Shown piece by piece: positions 10,589 to 25,080 of a DNA stretch of 64,000 nucleotides. Within the stretch, counting starts at the first letter, position 1. The number at the start of each line of letters is the position of its first letter. Source of the stretch: Puffinus mauretanicus (taxonomy: Eukaryota; Chordata; Aves; Procellariiformes; Procellariidae); the NCBI GenBank assembly GCA_023333565.1, contig JAJKFH010000374.1:4154001-4218000 (forward strand). Direction: 5' to 3'. Both the position numbers and the translations under genes were made by a program. The notes beneath the pieces were generated by a model. The model saw only the letters and a list, made by a program, of their open reading frames with translations, ran no database searches and was not told the origin of the DNA.

Positions 10589-13500
10589 GAAAAAAAGACA
10601 CCCTGAGTTGCCACTTAGGTGGGAGATTGTGGATCATTTTTCAGTTCTGCTATTCTCAATAGCTCTCCTACTGTGCCTTCTCTTCAGCTGGGACCTCAGC
10701 TGTTTAAGTCATTATCTAATAATTTTCTCTATGTAGTTATGCCTCAAGTACAATTTCTTTCAGGTCAAAAGAAACCCAGGGTGAGTTCCCAACTGTTGCT
10801 ATCCTACCAAAAAAAAAGACCCTTTCATTATAGCATAATGGTACTGGACATAAATCTGGTCCTGTTCTTCCAAAACTCAAAGACTGTCACTACCTGCGTT
10901 AAAGGAGACCCTCTGCTCCGTCTTCATAGTCTAAGCGTATGAGCAGTGCTGCCTGCTAGAGCAGCTCTGATTCCAGCCTGTGGGAGCAGCAATATAGGCA
11001 GGTACATCCAGTCTCCCATAAGCAAGTCAATTACAAATTCATCTAAAAAAAAAAAACCCAAAACCCAAAAGAAAACAACAATAAAACCCCAAACAAACAA
11101 ACCAAAAAGGGAGAAACATAGTTGCTGTTTTGCTAAGAGTATAAGGTTACAGAAGTAAGAGACGGAAAAGCCCAGCCATATTCCATTTAGTCGGTTTGCC
11201 TAAGCACAAAGCAGAATTATTCTCCAGCAGTATAACCTGCAGGGGTTTTCTGTTGTGTATAAAGGTAGCATTTGTTACATATTTATTACTGCAGGGCCAT
11301 GGGATTTTCATGTTACCATTGCAGCTAATGAAGTGGCGTAGCTCTGCCCTAAGGTCTGACCTAGGCAGCTTCTTGCGCTCTTGTCTGTTTTCTTGCCAGC
11401 AAATCATCACTGGTTAACTTTGCTGTCCTGAAGGGTTTGCTCCTGGATTCAAAAACACTGAAGAGAAGAGTTATATGGATGAGAGAAGACAAAGGATGAA
11501 GGAGGGGAAGATGGTTTTTAGGCTGGAAAACATACAAAAGGTGACTGCGGAGAAATCTTATTGACAACCAATTATTCAGTTCATTGGCAACCAATTAGTC
11601 AGTGTTGTGAATACCTCAAATTCCTTTAAATCATGAGGCGCTCCTTAGCTTGCAGGATTGAGTCTGTGGTACTGAGATTCGTAAACCTTAATTATCAGCA
11701 ATTCCTAGACACATTTGGCTGTGAGTCATGGCAAGTAGGGCAGTTCTGGGTTTATCTTAACAAGTTCTGTCTCTGCCTGTGTACTGAAAGAGACTCTCCC
11801 TGCCATGCATAATGACGATGTTTCAGTGACACAGTTGATCCAGCTTTAGGACATCTCAGATAAAAACAGAAAAGCTGGGCCACGTGGCACCAATAAATTT
11901 ATTCTGCTTTCTCAGATTTGTTCAAAGGATTTTGGTGTGTACCAGTAGACTTTGTGCTGGATCTTGGACTGTCTGTTTCTGCACCTCTGATTATATGCAG
12001 GCTCAGGTATACTCAACCCCAGCTGGTATGACAATGGCCTTAAATGGTCTATCATATTCTCTGCCTAATTTAACAGAGGTGCAGCTGTGGGCCTATGCCT
12101 GATCTGTATCAAATTAGTACTGTTAGGCAGTGTGGATGCTGGTATTAATGATGGTGTAATTGTGCCCTCCTGTCAGAGAACGTTCAGGGACAGCCAGCAG
12201 GATGTTGTATGAAAGAAGTGACAGGAGTCTCCTTTCCAGGATAAGGGATTAAAGATTATTAAAGATGCTCAGCTCTGTTATGATTTTGTCTGTCTTGCTT
12301 TGCCCTGTGTCTCTGCAATCTGTGTTAGAAACTTTATCCTCTGGTCCAAGCCGCCATCATAGGAGTGTGCTTCCAGGCATATGAGTAGGCTACATCCAGC
12401 TCCTGCAGCCAGGGGTTCAGCTCCTGCAGATTTTCAGAGCCTGCTCTGTGGTCTCAGAATGCTCTTATGCAGCATCCTTGCTTTCACGTATTGGAGACAA
12501 AGTGGCATGTGCAAAGGATGCCTCTGAGGAAAGCAGAAATGGGGAACTTACTTTTTCGCTGTAGGGGAGCATCGGGTATGTTTAGTATGACAGTGGTTTG
12601 GCTTAGCTCAAGGCTTCTATGCAACTCCGTGCAAGTTCCAGATACCTTTTTACACCACAGAAATCAGCTATTAACTTAGTAAATCAGGTTGGTATTAATC
12701 TCTAAGAGGCTGTTTGGAAAAGGGTAGGTGTGGATTTGGATCAACAGACAGAAATTCAGTTTTTCTTTTTTATCTAAAAATGTCTTTTGGTGTCAGTCTC
12801 AAGTGGTGCTGGGAGGTGTGCTGATTCATCACAAGCCTTTAGTCTGTACTAGCGGTTCCTGTTGGACTCAGTTCAGAAATGGAGGTAGGTTGTCTTATTA
12901 TGGAGTAAAACTTAAGGAAAGAAGGAGGTCTCATTGCTATCTCCCCCCTCATATATCCATGAGACACAGTGATACGCTGACCTCTGATGGTGCATAGGGA
13001 CGCATTTGCCCCTTCCTTTATCAGGGAATTGGTCTGGAAGTTTGAGAGTCAAATTTCCTGAATTATTTTCCTCTTTGTTAATATGAGTTGTTTCATGCTC
13101 TACATTATAGCTGTAAAGAAGGGTTTAAAAGCATATGCTAGGCATTGGAATGCAGCTATTTCTGAGTTGAAATGTGGCAAATTCTTAGATTCACAGGTTC
13201 TTTTTCTCTGTCCACTGAAGTTCCCATTTTGTTCTCTCTCTCTGGTCTTTCAAGCTTTGTGAGTTCACTCCCACTATTAACCTTTTCCTTAGCAGCGTTT
13301 TTCTGTCTCTATGCTGCCTCACATCTAACTGATCTTATGCTCTCCCTTTTTAGGACTCATCTTTTTCTCTTCATTTGTACTGCTGCCTATTGCTACTGTT
13401 GCCTAAGCCAGTTCTCTTTTCAAGAATAGAGGGAACAGCTTTGTAAGTGTGCAAAACTCAGAAGACTAAGAATGACTTTTCCAGAACTCACTTCCCCCCG

Positions 13501-14280
13501 CTCTTAAACTGCCAGAGGTTTCATGCATGGCTACACAGGGCAGGGAGAGATGGTGGCAGAACAAAATGTGAAGGATGAGGGAAGCAGGGGCAGAGGAGAA
13601 GAGACTGCCTCCTTCCTCCTCTGGGAAGCTTTCCCCTAGGACTGGAATGACATACCTTTGCATAACAGAACAGACCAAGAGGGGAGAAATCTCCAGGGAA
13701 CTGCTGGGTTTCCTCTGTCTCTCTTTTTCATCCTGCAATGCACAAAACTTCGCTTGAGGCAGGATCTTTGTGGTGTTTTCTTGCTTTCTGAAGGTGTAAA
13801 AGGAATAGTTTGAGTTTCATTCCAGCTGTAATAGAAGAGCTTTTTGAAGTCAAGTTTTTCCTCCGGTTCTCAAGAGTTTGTCCTCCCTTCCACACTGTTC
13901 CCTCAGTTGATGTGCATGAAGCTGCTGGCACCCTAGAGGGGAGGAAGTATATCCTGGAAAGGTAGTTCTTAGTCTTGTGTGTCTATAAAGCTGTTCTTGG
14001 AAATCCTGAATAGAGTGTTGGCTATGGTCCCAGCTGGAGATGAAAGCATAGTAAATTCAGTCTGTGGAAAGCCTACTTACACAGGGTGGATAGCATAGGT
14101 CGCTTACAGTCGTCTCCTCCTTTTGCTGCTGTGATGCAAAGGGAAGAGGAACAAGTCATCGGAGGACCAACATCCTGGGATGAACTTGGATCTAGAATTG
14201 GCCTCTTCTCCTTTGCTTTCTTTCACTTCTCTCCTCCTCCCATTTTCTTCTATTATTTAATTTTCTAAACAAACATCCCC
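10589..14280. other. Unique DNA, no gene seen
   Basis: No exon or repeat is recognised. Apart from the A/C-rich stretch at about 11045-11110, composition is ordinary. Overlapping opposite-strand open frames at 11147-11594 and 13466-13757 are shadows of one another without family signatures. Confidence 0.5.
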
Positions 14281-14420
14281 CAGTGTGCACCGTGTAAATA
14301 TTGTCACTGAATTACTGTCTGTTTGCTTAGCTCATTAGAGAAAGCCATGATAAGCTTTTTAATTACAAAATTACTTTCACCAAATCAATTTCTTTCATTT
14401 AATGAACTGAAGAAAACTGC
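14281..14420. promoter_or_regulatory. Candidate non-coding regulatory block (AT-rich, FOX and homeodomain words)
   Basis: Within 140 bases there is a forkhead-type GTAAATATT at 14295-14303 followed by homeodomain-type CATTAG, TTAATTAC and AATTAC words. This texture resembles vertebrate conserved non-coding elements, but conservation cannot be tested from one sequence and AT-rich DNA produces such words by chance. Low confidence. Confidence 0.2.
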
Positions 14421-17400
14421 AAATGGGAGGGGTAACATTCCCTTTTCCCCCGAAGCATAAATTCACTACCTGCAACCCACAAGTTCCTACATAAAATCAA
14501 GGTAGCCAAGAAATAGATTTTCTAAGTTTTTAAAAAATTGTGAGTTGAAGAGTATCTTAAGTCTCCCTTTGTTTTCTGTCTTGTGTAGTTAATCCTTTTG
14601 GGGGGTTGGTTTGTGCTCTTCTCTTTTGCATTTTACTCTATGTATTTATTTTATCTTCATCTTAGAGCAGCAGTGACAAAATTGAATGTGCTTGAAAGCA
14701 AAACCATTCATGTAGCTTTCATACCGTGCTTCTTGGTGAAATGTTGCTTCTCCATGAAAGGACAGCACCAGTAGAAGGAAGCTTCTTCAGCAGTTCCAGA
14801 GGGAACTGGTTGGATCGAAAGAGACTGTTAGTGACTTTACAGGCAGTTCATGTCAAAAGAATTGCAGTTCAGAAAGGAAGGAAGGAAGACAAATCGATTG
14901 AATTGCTCAGTGGCCTGATGGATATGTTTGCACACCATAGTTTTGCTGTAAGACCTTGAATTGAATAGAGTTAAATGTCGAAGATGGGATAGCCTGAATG
15001 ACCCTAGGGCATCCGCAGGTAGACTATGGCAGATGTAGGTGTATTGAACATTATCTTTCTCAGTTGTGGACTCTATCCTAGTGCATATGGTTATCATTTT
15101 TGTCAGTGGGCTGGCAGAATGAGTGGAGTGTCTGCATTTTCACAACTAATTCACAGTCTAACAACTCAGATGAAGCCATCAGAGAAGATGGGTTTGTGCT
15201 AAGATGCTGGTTAGGACTGTGACCTGGAGCAAGTAGGGCACGGACAAACTTCCCATTTTGTTGATTTACTTTTGAGGGTGGTCCTCTCCAGTGAAGTGGT
15301 GGGATAGACAGGTGTGTATAGTAATGTCTTAAACTGCTTGAGTTAAATTTGCCAAAGCTTATTTGTCAGAACTATTTATTTGATTTTTAGAACTGGGACT
15401 TGCAGTAAGAGAAAAGGTTCTCTGCATATTTGTGAAAGATTTCCTACTATTCTTGTTTTGGTATATTGTCAGAGTGGGTGGTGTTATCCCCAGGTTCTGC
15501 TTTGAGCCTAAAAACAATTAGATATTCCTGCTAATGTGATCAGAAGTGAAGTAATTCACAAAGCTGACACTTAACTTGTCACCTGTACACTTCAGTGTCA
15601 ATGTTCTGCAGAACTCTGTGTGGGCAACCCACACCTCTCATAGCCTGCTCATTCTTACTTATCTCTCTGTGGGCTCTGTCAGCTCTGCCACTGGGACAGA
15701 TTTTCTTAACAGTTCTGGTAACTTTAACCTTATTATCTCATCCCTTCTCAGTTTACCACCTGTAGAAAGTTAGGAAATACTTAGTACCATGGCACTGAAA
15801 AGAACCAACTCTGAGCAATATTTTTGAATCCTTGAAAAAAATCACTTTGAGCTCAGATGAAAACTACAGCCGGTCCTTTTTCAACCAAATTTCTTGCCAC
15901 TTTGGTTATTGTTTAGATGAGAGAGCATGAGGGCAACCACAGGACTTAAAGGGAGGAGGAAGGGGTAAAGCCAAGTGTTCAAAGCTTCTGGAAGGGTTTC
16001 CCTGACATATAGAGGAACTCCTTTTACCACGCCACTGAAATCATGCGTGGACATAGGGAACTGGCTGTGTTTGTTACTGTGCATCAGCTCTGTTCCCTAT
16101 GGCTGGGGAAGCTTCGGCAGGAATATCAGAAAAGATCAGCCTGATTCTCTCCTGATCAGCATTGCTTTGGACTTGTTCTTAAGCATAATGAACCAAGTTC
16201 TGGAGCATTTGTCTGGTGCTTTCATAATATGAAGTTGGTATGTATTTAGTGTATTTATTTATCATGAAATTCAGTTGTCATAATGCTGATTTCTGGCTGG
16301 CAAAAATGACGCAACATGGAAGTGCTGCCGTAGAAGAGGTGGACACGGCTATGATTGTTCCCAACTTCTTACTCCTAATTGCAAGGATAGCTCTCTGAAA
16401 CTATAAATAGGGTAAGAGCAATCAAAGCAACTTCCTGGAGACTGAAGGGCAGCAGTTAGCCATTTCTGCCTTGCACCCTCAGACTGTGCTAAGCATAGCT
16501 CTTCTGCTGCTCACAATAGAACCAGAGTGTGTTTGCCGAGCAAATCCATGTGCTGCAGACAAACAGGTGTCCCTTATGTCAGATTACAAAACATCCTAGA
16601 GCTGCAAGGCCCATGGCCTCCTGGGGAGCAATAAAGAAAGAAAATCTAATCTTCTGTATTTAAGCAGTAATAAGAATCCTTAGTGAAGCAGAACCCTTTC
16701 CTGTGCCTTTCTCCTGCTAGCTGCTGTTTCGCATAATGATTATACCTACTGAGATGACTTCTTACTACAGTAGTCTGGCTACAATGTGGTGAAGGCAGGG
16801 TGGATCCTTGCTTTCAGCCCTTGCTTTGCTATGCTCCCTGGTAGTCTAATGATCAGAAAGGTGAACAAGGAATTTGAGGGTATTTGTCCTCTGGAACTCA
16901 GTTGAAGGCACCTTGGTTTAAAGTGCTGTGGAGTCTTTAATAGCAAGTAATAGTTGTGAGAAGCATGTGAAGATCAATTACTATGTATTATTACTTTGTA
17001 TATACAGGATCCAAACCTATGTTTGGAGTTCCACAAATACCCAGATGCAGACAAGTTAATGGGATGCAACTGGACACATGCTTCTAGATCAACATAAAAA
17101 GTTCTTCCTCCACTTAGTATAGGACTTGCTTAAAAAAAAGTTCCAGAGCAACTGAGCCTTTCTGATCTTACGTATCTTTTGCTGGAGAACCATGCCTTCC
17201 GGAAAGAAGATCCCTGGCTTGGTGAGATTTTCTAAGAACCATTTCAATTAAGAGCTGGTTAAAAGGCATAATACCAAAAAGGTGAATAGCTAGTCAGAGC
17301 CCGCTGAACCTTAGCAGCAACCCCTTTCTTGTTCCTTTCTAGTCAAGGTAGGGATGAGCTATTAGCAACTGAAGAAGCCACTTCCCATTGCTTAAAAAGA

Positions 17401-20400
17401 GAAAATTTACAAGTAACGTGGCCATTTCATTGTGAAAAATCCCCAAGGATTTTGAGTTGTCTGCCTTTGCAACGGACCAAATTAATCCATGACATAAGAG
17501 GTTGTGTTGGCATTGAGTTCACATGAGTTGCTCCCCAGAAGGGAGCAGGGAGAGGGCATGCACTCGCCCTCCTCTCTCATGCTCCCACTTGCCTGCTTGC
17601 GCCTGCTTAAGTAACCCTGCAGCTTTTCCTCCTGTTATCCTGCCTGCTGATCCCTGCCTGATGGTGGTGTTGGGCCTCCAACACCAAGAGCTCTCCCATT
17701 GCTGCACTCTGTGGTCTTTAACATGACAATTAAAAAGGATTTACAAGTGGTCATCTTGGTTCCAAATAGAGAGCAGCAAGAGGCTTTGATGCTCGCTGTG
17801 GTATCAGAGACATCCAGCCATCTCTCGGCAGCTGCTGCCTTTGCGTTCACCGCTCGTTTGTCCCCAGGGTTTTACGTAGGATGCCTTTTCTCGAAGGGCT
17901 GCTTTGTGAGAGCTCTCTGTAGGGCCGGAGGAGTCAGTGGAGCAGAGTCAGCCTCCTGGAGATAGTGGCCTGTTTCCAGAAAGGAGACATTTGGTAGGTT
18001 TATGGGGCTGTTACATGGATATACCTGTAAGATGGGAGAAGACTATGCAGGAGGGCAAGTGCTCGCATGAGGACTGATTATTAACTGTCAGTCAGGAAAG
18101 ACTGAATAGTGTTTACTGTTTGTTATTGTCGGTCTTTTCCTCACAGAGAAAGTTGCGCCTGAGATTGATCCATGAGCATTTTGGAAGGTATTCATGCAAC
18201 CTAATATTGAGTAACTAAACTGTAAGGCAGGAATCACTGTACAGTCTGTGTAGATCCGTCACAGAGTTTTGGAGCACCCATGTCAAGCACTCATCCTGAA
18301 TCACCTTCTGAAGAGGGCTGCTAGGTCCTGCAAACACAGTATGAATTCCTGCTCCTCCCCTCTTTGTTATGCTGAGTAGCTTTGTCTGCCTAGTGGATCT
18401 GTATTTGGGCTTGGCAGAGGTATGGCTGATCTTGTGGTTCCCAGACCTGATGATCTGACACTTTTATCAAATAGTTTTGGTTTGTTAGGGTCAATGATGT
18501 TTCCATTCTATGACAGAAACTCCTAAAGAAGTCCTGTGCATGTTTACCCTGAACCCAACCCCTAGCTCTGCAGCCACTGAGCTATATTATGATACAGGTA
18601 TGCTCTGCAGGATCTGGTTTGCTCTGACAGGAAGGATTAATGACAGGAAGGATTTTTTCAATCATTAATATTTTGCAGTGAAGAAGGAGCAGCTGCTATG
18701 ATATTTCGTCCACCAACAGTGGTCAAGTCAATCCATGGAAGTGAAGGTGACTACAAAGTACTAATGATACTTCCCTTCCTATTTCTTTCTCCTCTTGCAC
18801 ATTTTAGCTCAAGTTGTGTCAAAAACTTATGTCAGTTCTTGATTTAGCTCAATAGAAAAGAGCCCATCCTGAATTTTGCACCCTCTTTACAGTAAACTGC
18901 CCCTGCTTACAATTCACTGTCAGACACTGACCAGCATCATCTTCCTCTACGTGCTGCTCTGCCCATTGTCATGACTGTTCGTTTACTGCTGGGATGGGAT
19001 TGACACAATTTTGTGGGACTGTGGACAACCCGGTGTCCCAAAGGGATAGCACTGTGTAGTGAGTGGGAGGGAGCCACCTCATCAGGGTTGCTGATGTCAC
19101 TGTAATGCTAAAGGATCTTCCAATCAGTCTGATACTAGCATGGGACACAGTCATGCTGTTTCTCAGAGGTGGATATATGATAACCCAAAGTTAATTGCTG
19201 CTACCATGCAGTTCAACAGAATCTGTTTGGTGTTTTTCTCAGCTGATTGTGGTACCTTCTGCTGTCAATGACAGATTAGCTCTGTCACAGAAAGATTTTG
19301 CTGCTTTTGAATACAGAGATGGACATCGTAATTGTTCTTAGTTCTGCCCAGATGGACCATCAGTGGTCATTACTTCAAGGCTTGTTCACATAGAGCATTT
19401 GTGAGCTACAGGAAGTTTAGTTCAGCTACATGCTACTCCCTGCTACTCTGGGAAAAAATGGAAGGAGTGGAAAATCACATTCAAAAGAGAAATAAGGAAA
19501 ATAGCATATACATGTGAACAAGATCTGCACGCCACCCTGGCAGGAAGCAGGTATTCTCATGTTGTAGTGGCCACACTCTGGCCTTCTCAGAAAATCCTCA
19601 TTTTGCACAGTGAAAACAGGAAAGGAAATGGACTGGAAAAAGAGATTTGACTATATTAAAACAGTAAGCATAGATGAATTACAAATTTTTCAGCTCTGTA
19701 GGTATGGTCAAATCCTGTCCATAATGGAGTAAAAAAATCTAGTGATCTCGGACTCCTCTGCTATAGATTCCAGCCCTAGAGGGGACTTTTCCAAGTCTTG
19801 AAAGACTAGAAGAACATGAGGTTCAGCACAGCTCCATTGATGGAGTTGGTTGAGTTACCTTGTGGAATAATTGCTATGGGTAGAAGAATGAAGCGGATGA
19901 GTTCTGAAGAGGGTGGCAATATTATTGGAGCGCCTAGGCCTCAACTATCTGTGGAGCTGAAGGTCAGGACAGAAGTGTTTGAGAAAATAAATTGTATTGC
20001 CTGTCCAAAGCTTGTGTAGTTCTGCTTGATGCTTTCAGTCATTCTCTGATATAAGCTCTGGAAGTATTTTCCATATGTAAGGTAAAATGAGGGATAAACT
20101 GCAATGTTTTAAATGAGAGAAAATAATTTTCTTCTTTAATTTCCCTTTTTTTTGTCCCATCACCACCACCGACTCAGGATGGAATATTTTGTTTTCATGC
20201 CATACAATATCATGTGCAATCTGATATAGTCTGATGTGTCACATACCTTGACATGACAAAGACTGACATGGTGGGTCAGGACCTGGAGCACAATTGTTAA
20301 GCTAATTTAAAAAATAAGTAAATAAAAAAGTGAGGCAAATACTGGTTGTTTGACCTGATCTTTAGGATTCCATTAAAATGCCATTTTCCGGACAACTTTT

Positions 20401-23400
20401 TAACTCTGGACTTCTCCAAAGTACTCATCATTCAGATATCTTTGAGTCCCAGCTTTCAGAGCACTTGACAAAGATGGAAGATGCTGCTACTGCTTTAAGG
20501 AGCAGGAAAACAGGAATGGAAAGAAGTGATGAAATGCGCCCAAAACTGACCCACTTGTAGAATTAGGGATATAACTTGAGTCCTCTGACTTGCAGCTCTG
20601 TTTTCAATCCCATCATAGTACTTTTCAACAAAAGGGATGAGGAACCTCAGATTTGCAGCAAAAGGAAATGGAAATCAAGCAGCGGCTTTAGGGTGGTGAC
20701 TGTACAAAGATGATGTTTATGGCAACTTCTTTGCTAGCCAGAGGTCGTATCAGATGAAGTTAGGGTTTCAGCGTAGTCCTTCAAAAACACTGAATTTTCC
20801 ATATGGCAGCATTCCTCCTTGGTTACGTTCTGCAGGTAGGAGAGCCTCTGCAGTAGCTCTGTGGATGTAGACACTTTGCATGGCTCTATTTCAGTGTTGT
20901 TTTAGTGTAGGCACTTAAATCCTTCTGAGCAAGAGTTAAACTGTATTTCAATGCATTTGCTCAAATCAGAGGAGGTAATTAATTCAGAGAAGGACTCATT
21001 TTTCTGCTCCTCCCATTCCAGCAACATAAAAACAAGATCAGTCTGTAGAGCTGAGGCGTTTGCAGCATTCACAAGTGAAAAGTTGTCAGACACTGAAACA
21101 CAGGTAAATGCTTCTGAAATTACCCTTAATTACAGCGGTGTGTGTGTCTGTATCATATACGTTCCCTCCCTACCACCCAGCCTTCTTCCTACCTCCCCCA
21201 TCTCAGCTGTGCTTGCTAACTTCTGAGAACCAAGGTACGTGCATTGCAGTGAACAGAACCTTTTCCCGCTGCTTAGGCTAAAGGAGGATTTGCAGAGACT
21301 TTGTGATGAGGCGGTTCATTGCGGGTTATGTTAGTCATGCAGGGAACGAGAGAGCCAGATTGTGCCTCGGGGCATGTCTGTGTCCAGCAGCCATCATACA
21401 GAGTCTTATTGTATACCTGTCATGGGTGAATCTTGTTTTTCTACCAAGATGATGGCACAGGCTTGCCATCTCGTCATTCCATAACACCCTCTTCTATACC
21501 AGTAAATGTGTCACAGTCAGAGCGAAAAGAGACAAAGCGCTTCTCTCTAGCAAAGGGCTTTGAAGAAAGAAAGGTGTAGTTCTGCTAGCTAGTCTGATGA
21601 TCTGAGAAATAGGCCAAGTTGTGATAAGAGTTTAGTGGCCTGACATCAGAGTTTCATCTAGGCAGCTGACATCATCATCTAGTTGTATCTCATCTCAGAT
21701 ATTTGAAAAGTTCCTACTCCCTGTGCTGTTACTAAGATCTCAGGAACAGCTTTTTCTTGCTCTCAGAAGGATTTACTTTGGGGATGAGCTATCCTGATCA
21801 GACCCACAGTAGGAGCCGATAGTATTTAAAAATGTGTACTGAAGAGATGGCATGTTAACAGGGCAGTGTGTTATTTCAGGCTGCCTCATAAACACAAGCC
21901 TTACACCAATACTGCACTGTGAATCAGCCTTGGCTTGGGAGCTAGTTCTTGTGCTCCAGTCCCCGGCATATTTGAAAACATAGCTCCATTTATGGGGGAG
22001 ATAATGACAGACTTGGATTTACTTCTGCATTATGGAGAGTCACAGGACGGTGGGAAGAAGCAGGGCTAAGGACAGGGAGAACCCCTTTGCAGGTGGGATG
22101 TATTCTGTTGTGGCATAGATAGGGCCACTATCTTTTGCATGCCTGACACATGAACAAAAGATGGTATAACAACTTTCCTCTTTTTCTTTTCCCTGTCTTA
22201 ATTAGCTCCCTCCAAATGACCCTTTCCTGGTCAGACTCATCGTGAACCCCACAGCCTGTGGATAGCACTTCTGAATATGCATGAGCTGATAAGAGAATCT
22301 AATGTGTGAATCACACTTAAAACAGACCCACCCACTCACTCCCTGACATCAGCTTTTTCAGAACTGTGAAGTGAGAGAGATTTTAAAATTAGAAAGCATG
22401 TCGTCGGGAACTTTTATCAGCCCTCAGAGAAAATAAATAACCTCTCAGGATGTGAGAATGGATTTAACTAGTGCAGTTATTTATTTATTTTTGCTTTGCA
22501 GTTAAAAAAAATGCTTTCATATTTCTTCAGTATCGATGTTCCTCTTTAAAAAAGTGAACAATAATTGTAATGGATGTCAGAAAATACTGTCATCTCTAGT
22601 TCTTCTTCCATGTCTCCTGAGATCCTAGTATGTAGTTTCTGGGGGATTATTTTGCATGTAGTATACATGCAACTTATTTCATTGGGAAGAACAGAGAGAA
22701 GAAATTATAATCTTTTTTCTGGTATGTGTTTTTCATGAACATTTGCATTTTAAAAGTAAGCAGTCTTATGTACTTTTTAGAGTGGGTGCATTTGTAAGAG
22801 GTGGAAAAAAATATCAAACCAACTAAGAACTTAAATTGCCACGTTTTTGTGGAATATATAAGCGGAGAGGAGAAGAACCCAACATCGTATTTTTATGTTT
22901 GTTGTTACTTTTCAAGCGTGGCCTGTGGGGTTTTACTTTTTCATAGATTTCCAAGACTGTCCTATGTGCTAAAAAGCAGGATGGGAGGGTTGTGTACAAA
23001 AGAAATCAGTTGACTTCCTGCAGCCTTGCTGCCAAAAGATTTCGCATAGCGTTAGTTAGGGCTTGAAGAGAAGATCTCCAAAAAAAACCCCAAGAAACAG
23101 GTTTTTGCAGGACGTAATAGAGATGACTCAGTAGATGTTCTTTTGCCCCTCGAAGTGGTACTGATTCCACTGCCCTTTTGGGATAAAGCATAGGCCTATT
23201 TCAAGAGTGTTGGTGTTTGTAAAGATCTTCTGTCAGTTTTCACAATTGTAGATATGTTAAATCCAGGGTTCTGGTCTAGTTCCAATTTGAGGAGCTATTT
23301 TCTGCTTAGTTTCTGCAGCAGATTTGTATTGGCTGCAATCTCCTCCTCCACTTGCTGTCATACATTTTCATGTTTGCTGAGCTCCACATTCAGCCACCAC

Positions 23401-23639
23401 ATTCCCCTTCTGTGTGTATTAGCAACTACTTCTGGAGTGGAACATGACAGCACAATATTATACTTCACTTAAGAGGAGATACGATAATGCTATAACAAAT
23501 CAAAGCCACGAAAAGAAATTTAAGGTAGGCAGAAACTAATTACTAAGTTGGAATTTTGCCAGGATAGTGGGATTAACAGGCTTATACAGAAAGACTAGAA
23601 AACACTTAAGGATGAAGTGAAAGATGCCTTGGACACAAG
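14421..23639. other. Unique DNA, no gene seen
   Basis: This long stretch holds no recognisable gene. A slightly more GC-rich patch at about 17520-17960 has open frames on both strands (17519-17707, 17635-17850 and 17699-17965), but the products are unlike any family I know. No splice-bounded exon stands out. A short (TG) run at about 21138-21150 is the only simple repeat of note. Confidence 0.5.
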
Positions 23640-24000
23640 AAATGGCAAATACCTGTGCCATCTAGTCCTTCCCTTGGCATTTGCTGTAAGTTTGTTCTTC
23701 ACGTCACATTCACCAGTGATACATCCAGTCTAATTATAAATGACTAAAGCAATACAAATTCCACCATCACTCTGCGGAGGCTGTTCCAGGGGATTCGTCG
23801 GCCAAACAGAAATGCATCTTGACATTCCTTCTGCGTGTTCCTTTGTGTCTTTTTCTTCCTAATTACAGGACCTGGAATTGTTTCCTTCCCCTTCTTCTAC
23901 CTCTCCCCACTACAGTCTTTGCATTACGTACCCTTCAAAGGCTCGTAGATGTTTATCGTAGTAGGCTCTTTTCTGCAAGCTTGCCCTTCCAACCATCAGG
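23640..24000 (-). repeat. Ancient CR1-type LINE relic, 3' end region
   Basis: The plus strand reads as a heavily decayed antisense copy of the 3' part of a CR1 LINE. In the expected order there is a CCATCTAGTCCTTCCC word (23658-23673), an AATTCCACCATC word, GAGGCTGTTCCAGGGGATT (23777-23795), a word like the one before the C-terminal reverse-transcriptase region, and a TAGATGTTTATC..CTCTTTTCTGCAAGCT segment near 23945-23985. No frame is open through it. This identification is recall-based; a repeat search should return an old archosaur or amniote CR1 on the minus strand. Confidence 0.6.
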
Positions 24001-24949
24001 CAGGTTTTGTCAAACAGCCCCTGCAATCACTTGTAGCCTTGTCTGCAAGCAGCTTGAGCTGTAACATTGACTTAAATCACTACCTCCATTGGATGCTGGA
24101 GTCACTTACCCAAAGCTGGAAGGACAGGGTCATGGTTATGAGGCACAAGAGGGATCCTATGCCCAGGGAGGCCAGACTTACTCAGCCACTGGCCCAGGTT
24201 CCTTTTCAAGTGGGTTTTGTTCTTGCCAGCTTAGATGGACTGCCTGTTAGATCACTTTGGAAGAGATAGGCTTTTTAATAGAAAATGGTTTTTGAGATTT
24301 ATTGGCCTCTCAGGTTTTCTGGCACTTTGCTATTCGCTGTGCATGTTCGTGGCAAAATATTCTCTCTGTGTTATAGGGAACTTAACTTTCCATTGTGTGG
24401 CTGTTCCACTACTTACCTTACGTAGCGCAAATAATCAATAAGCAGCTGTAAATGTTGCGATTAGGGATTGGATCTCATTTTAGACTCGGGAAGTTGGAGT
24501 GGTTCACAGAAAGGGTTTTAGTGTTTCAGCCAGACTGCTGTTCCCTTTGTGCTCTGTTCTCTCAGTCTGTAGTGTCTGTCTGTCCTGAGTATGCACATCC
24601 CACCCATTGCCAGGGCTCATAAGTGAGATTAGTTTTGATCTGTAGAAGGTGGCCATATTTGCAGATTTTCTTTTCACATTTTTTTCTAATACTTGAAAAA
24701 TATGTGTAGAGGGAGTTTTGCATTCTTCGGCATGTCTTGGTACAAGTACCAAAAGCAACACATACACGTTTCTCAGGGCAGAGGATGTTTTCCAGCATGT
24801 CAGGCCTCCGTCCTGCAGTCAGCTGTTCAGGGGAGGCCTCTACATCTGCAAACCTTAGTAGCTACAAGGTCACATTATGTAATTACCTATGTATTCTGAG
24901 TTTATGTAATATGCTCAATGGATATTCTTAACATTATTTTGGGAGGAAA
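24001..24949. other. Unique DNA, no gene seen
   Basis: No feature recognised. Short open frames on both strands overlap one another between 24235 and 24930. Confidence 0.5.
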
Positions 24950-24954
24950 AGAGC

Positions 24955-25080
24955 GGCTGTTTAATTTCTTTCTTCCTTCTAATTATAGCACAAATTAGAC
25001 TTTGTTAATCATTTGTCTTTAGAAAAATGATAAAAGGCTGCAATTACTAAAAAGAATGCAGTAAACAAAAATGGTTTTGA
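24955..25080. promoter_or_regulatory. Candidate non-coding regulatory block (homeodomain-rich)
   Basis: The block contains TCTAATTATAG, CAAATTAGAC, GTTAATCATTTG and GCAATTACT in about 110 bases, a dense set of TAAT-type words. This is only suggestive: conservation against other birds would decide. Confidence 0.2.

Noticed and set aside
17519..17965. GC-richer patch with several open frames, possible exon
   Set aside because: Frames on both strands are equally long, and no product is recognisable or bounded by matched splice signals.
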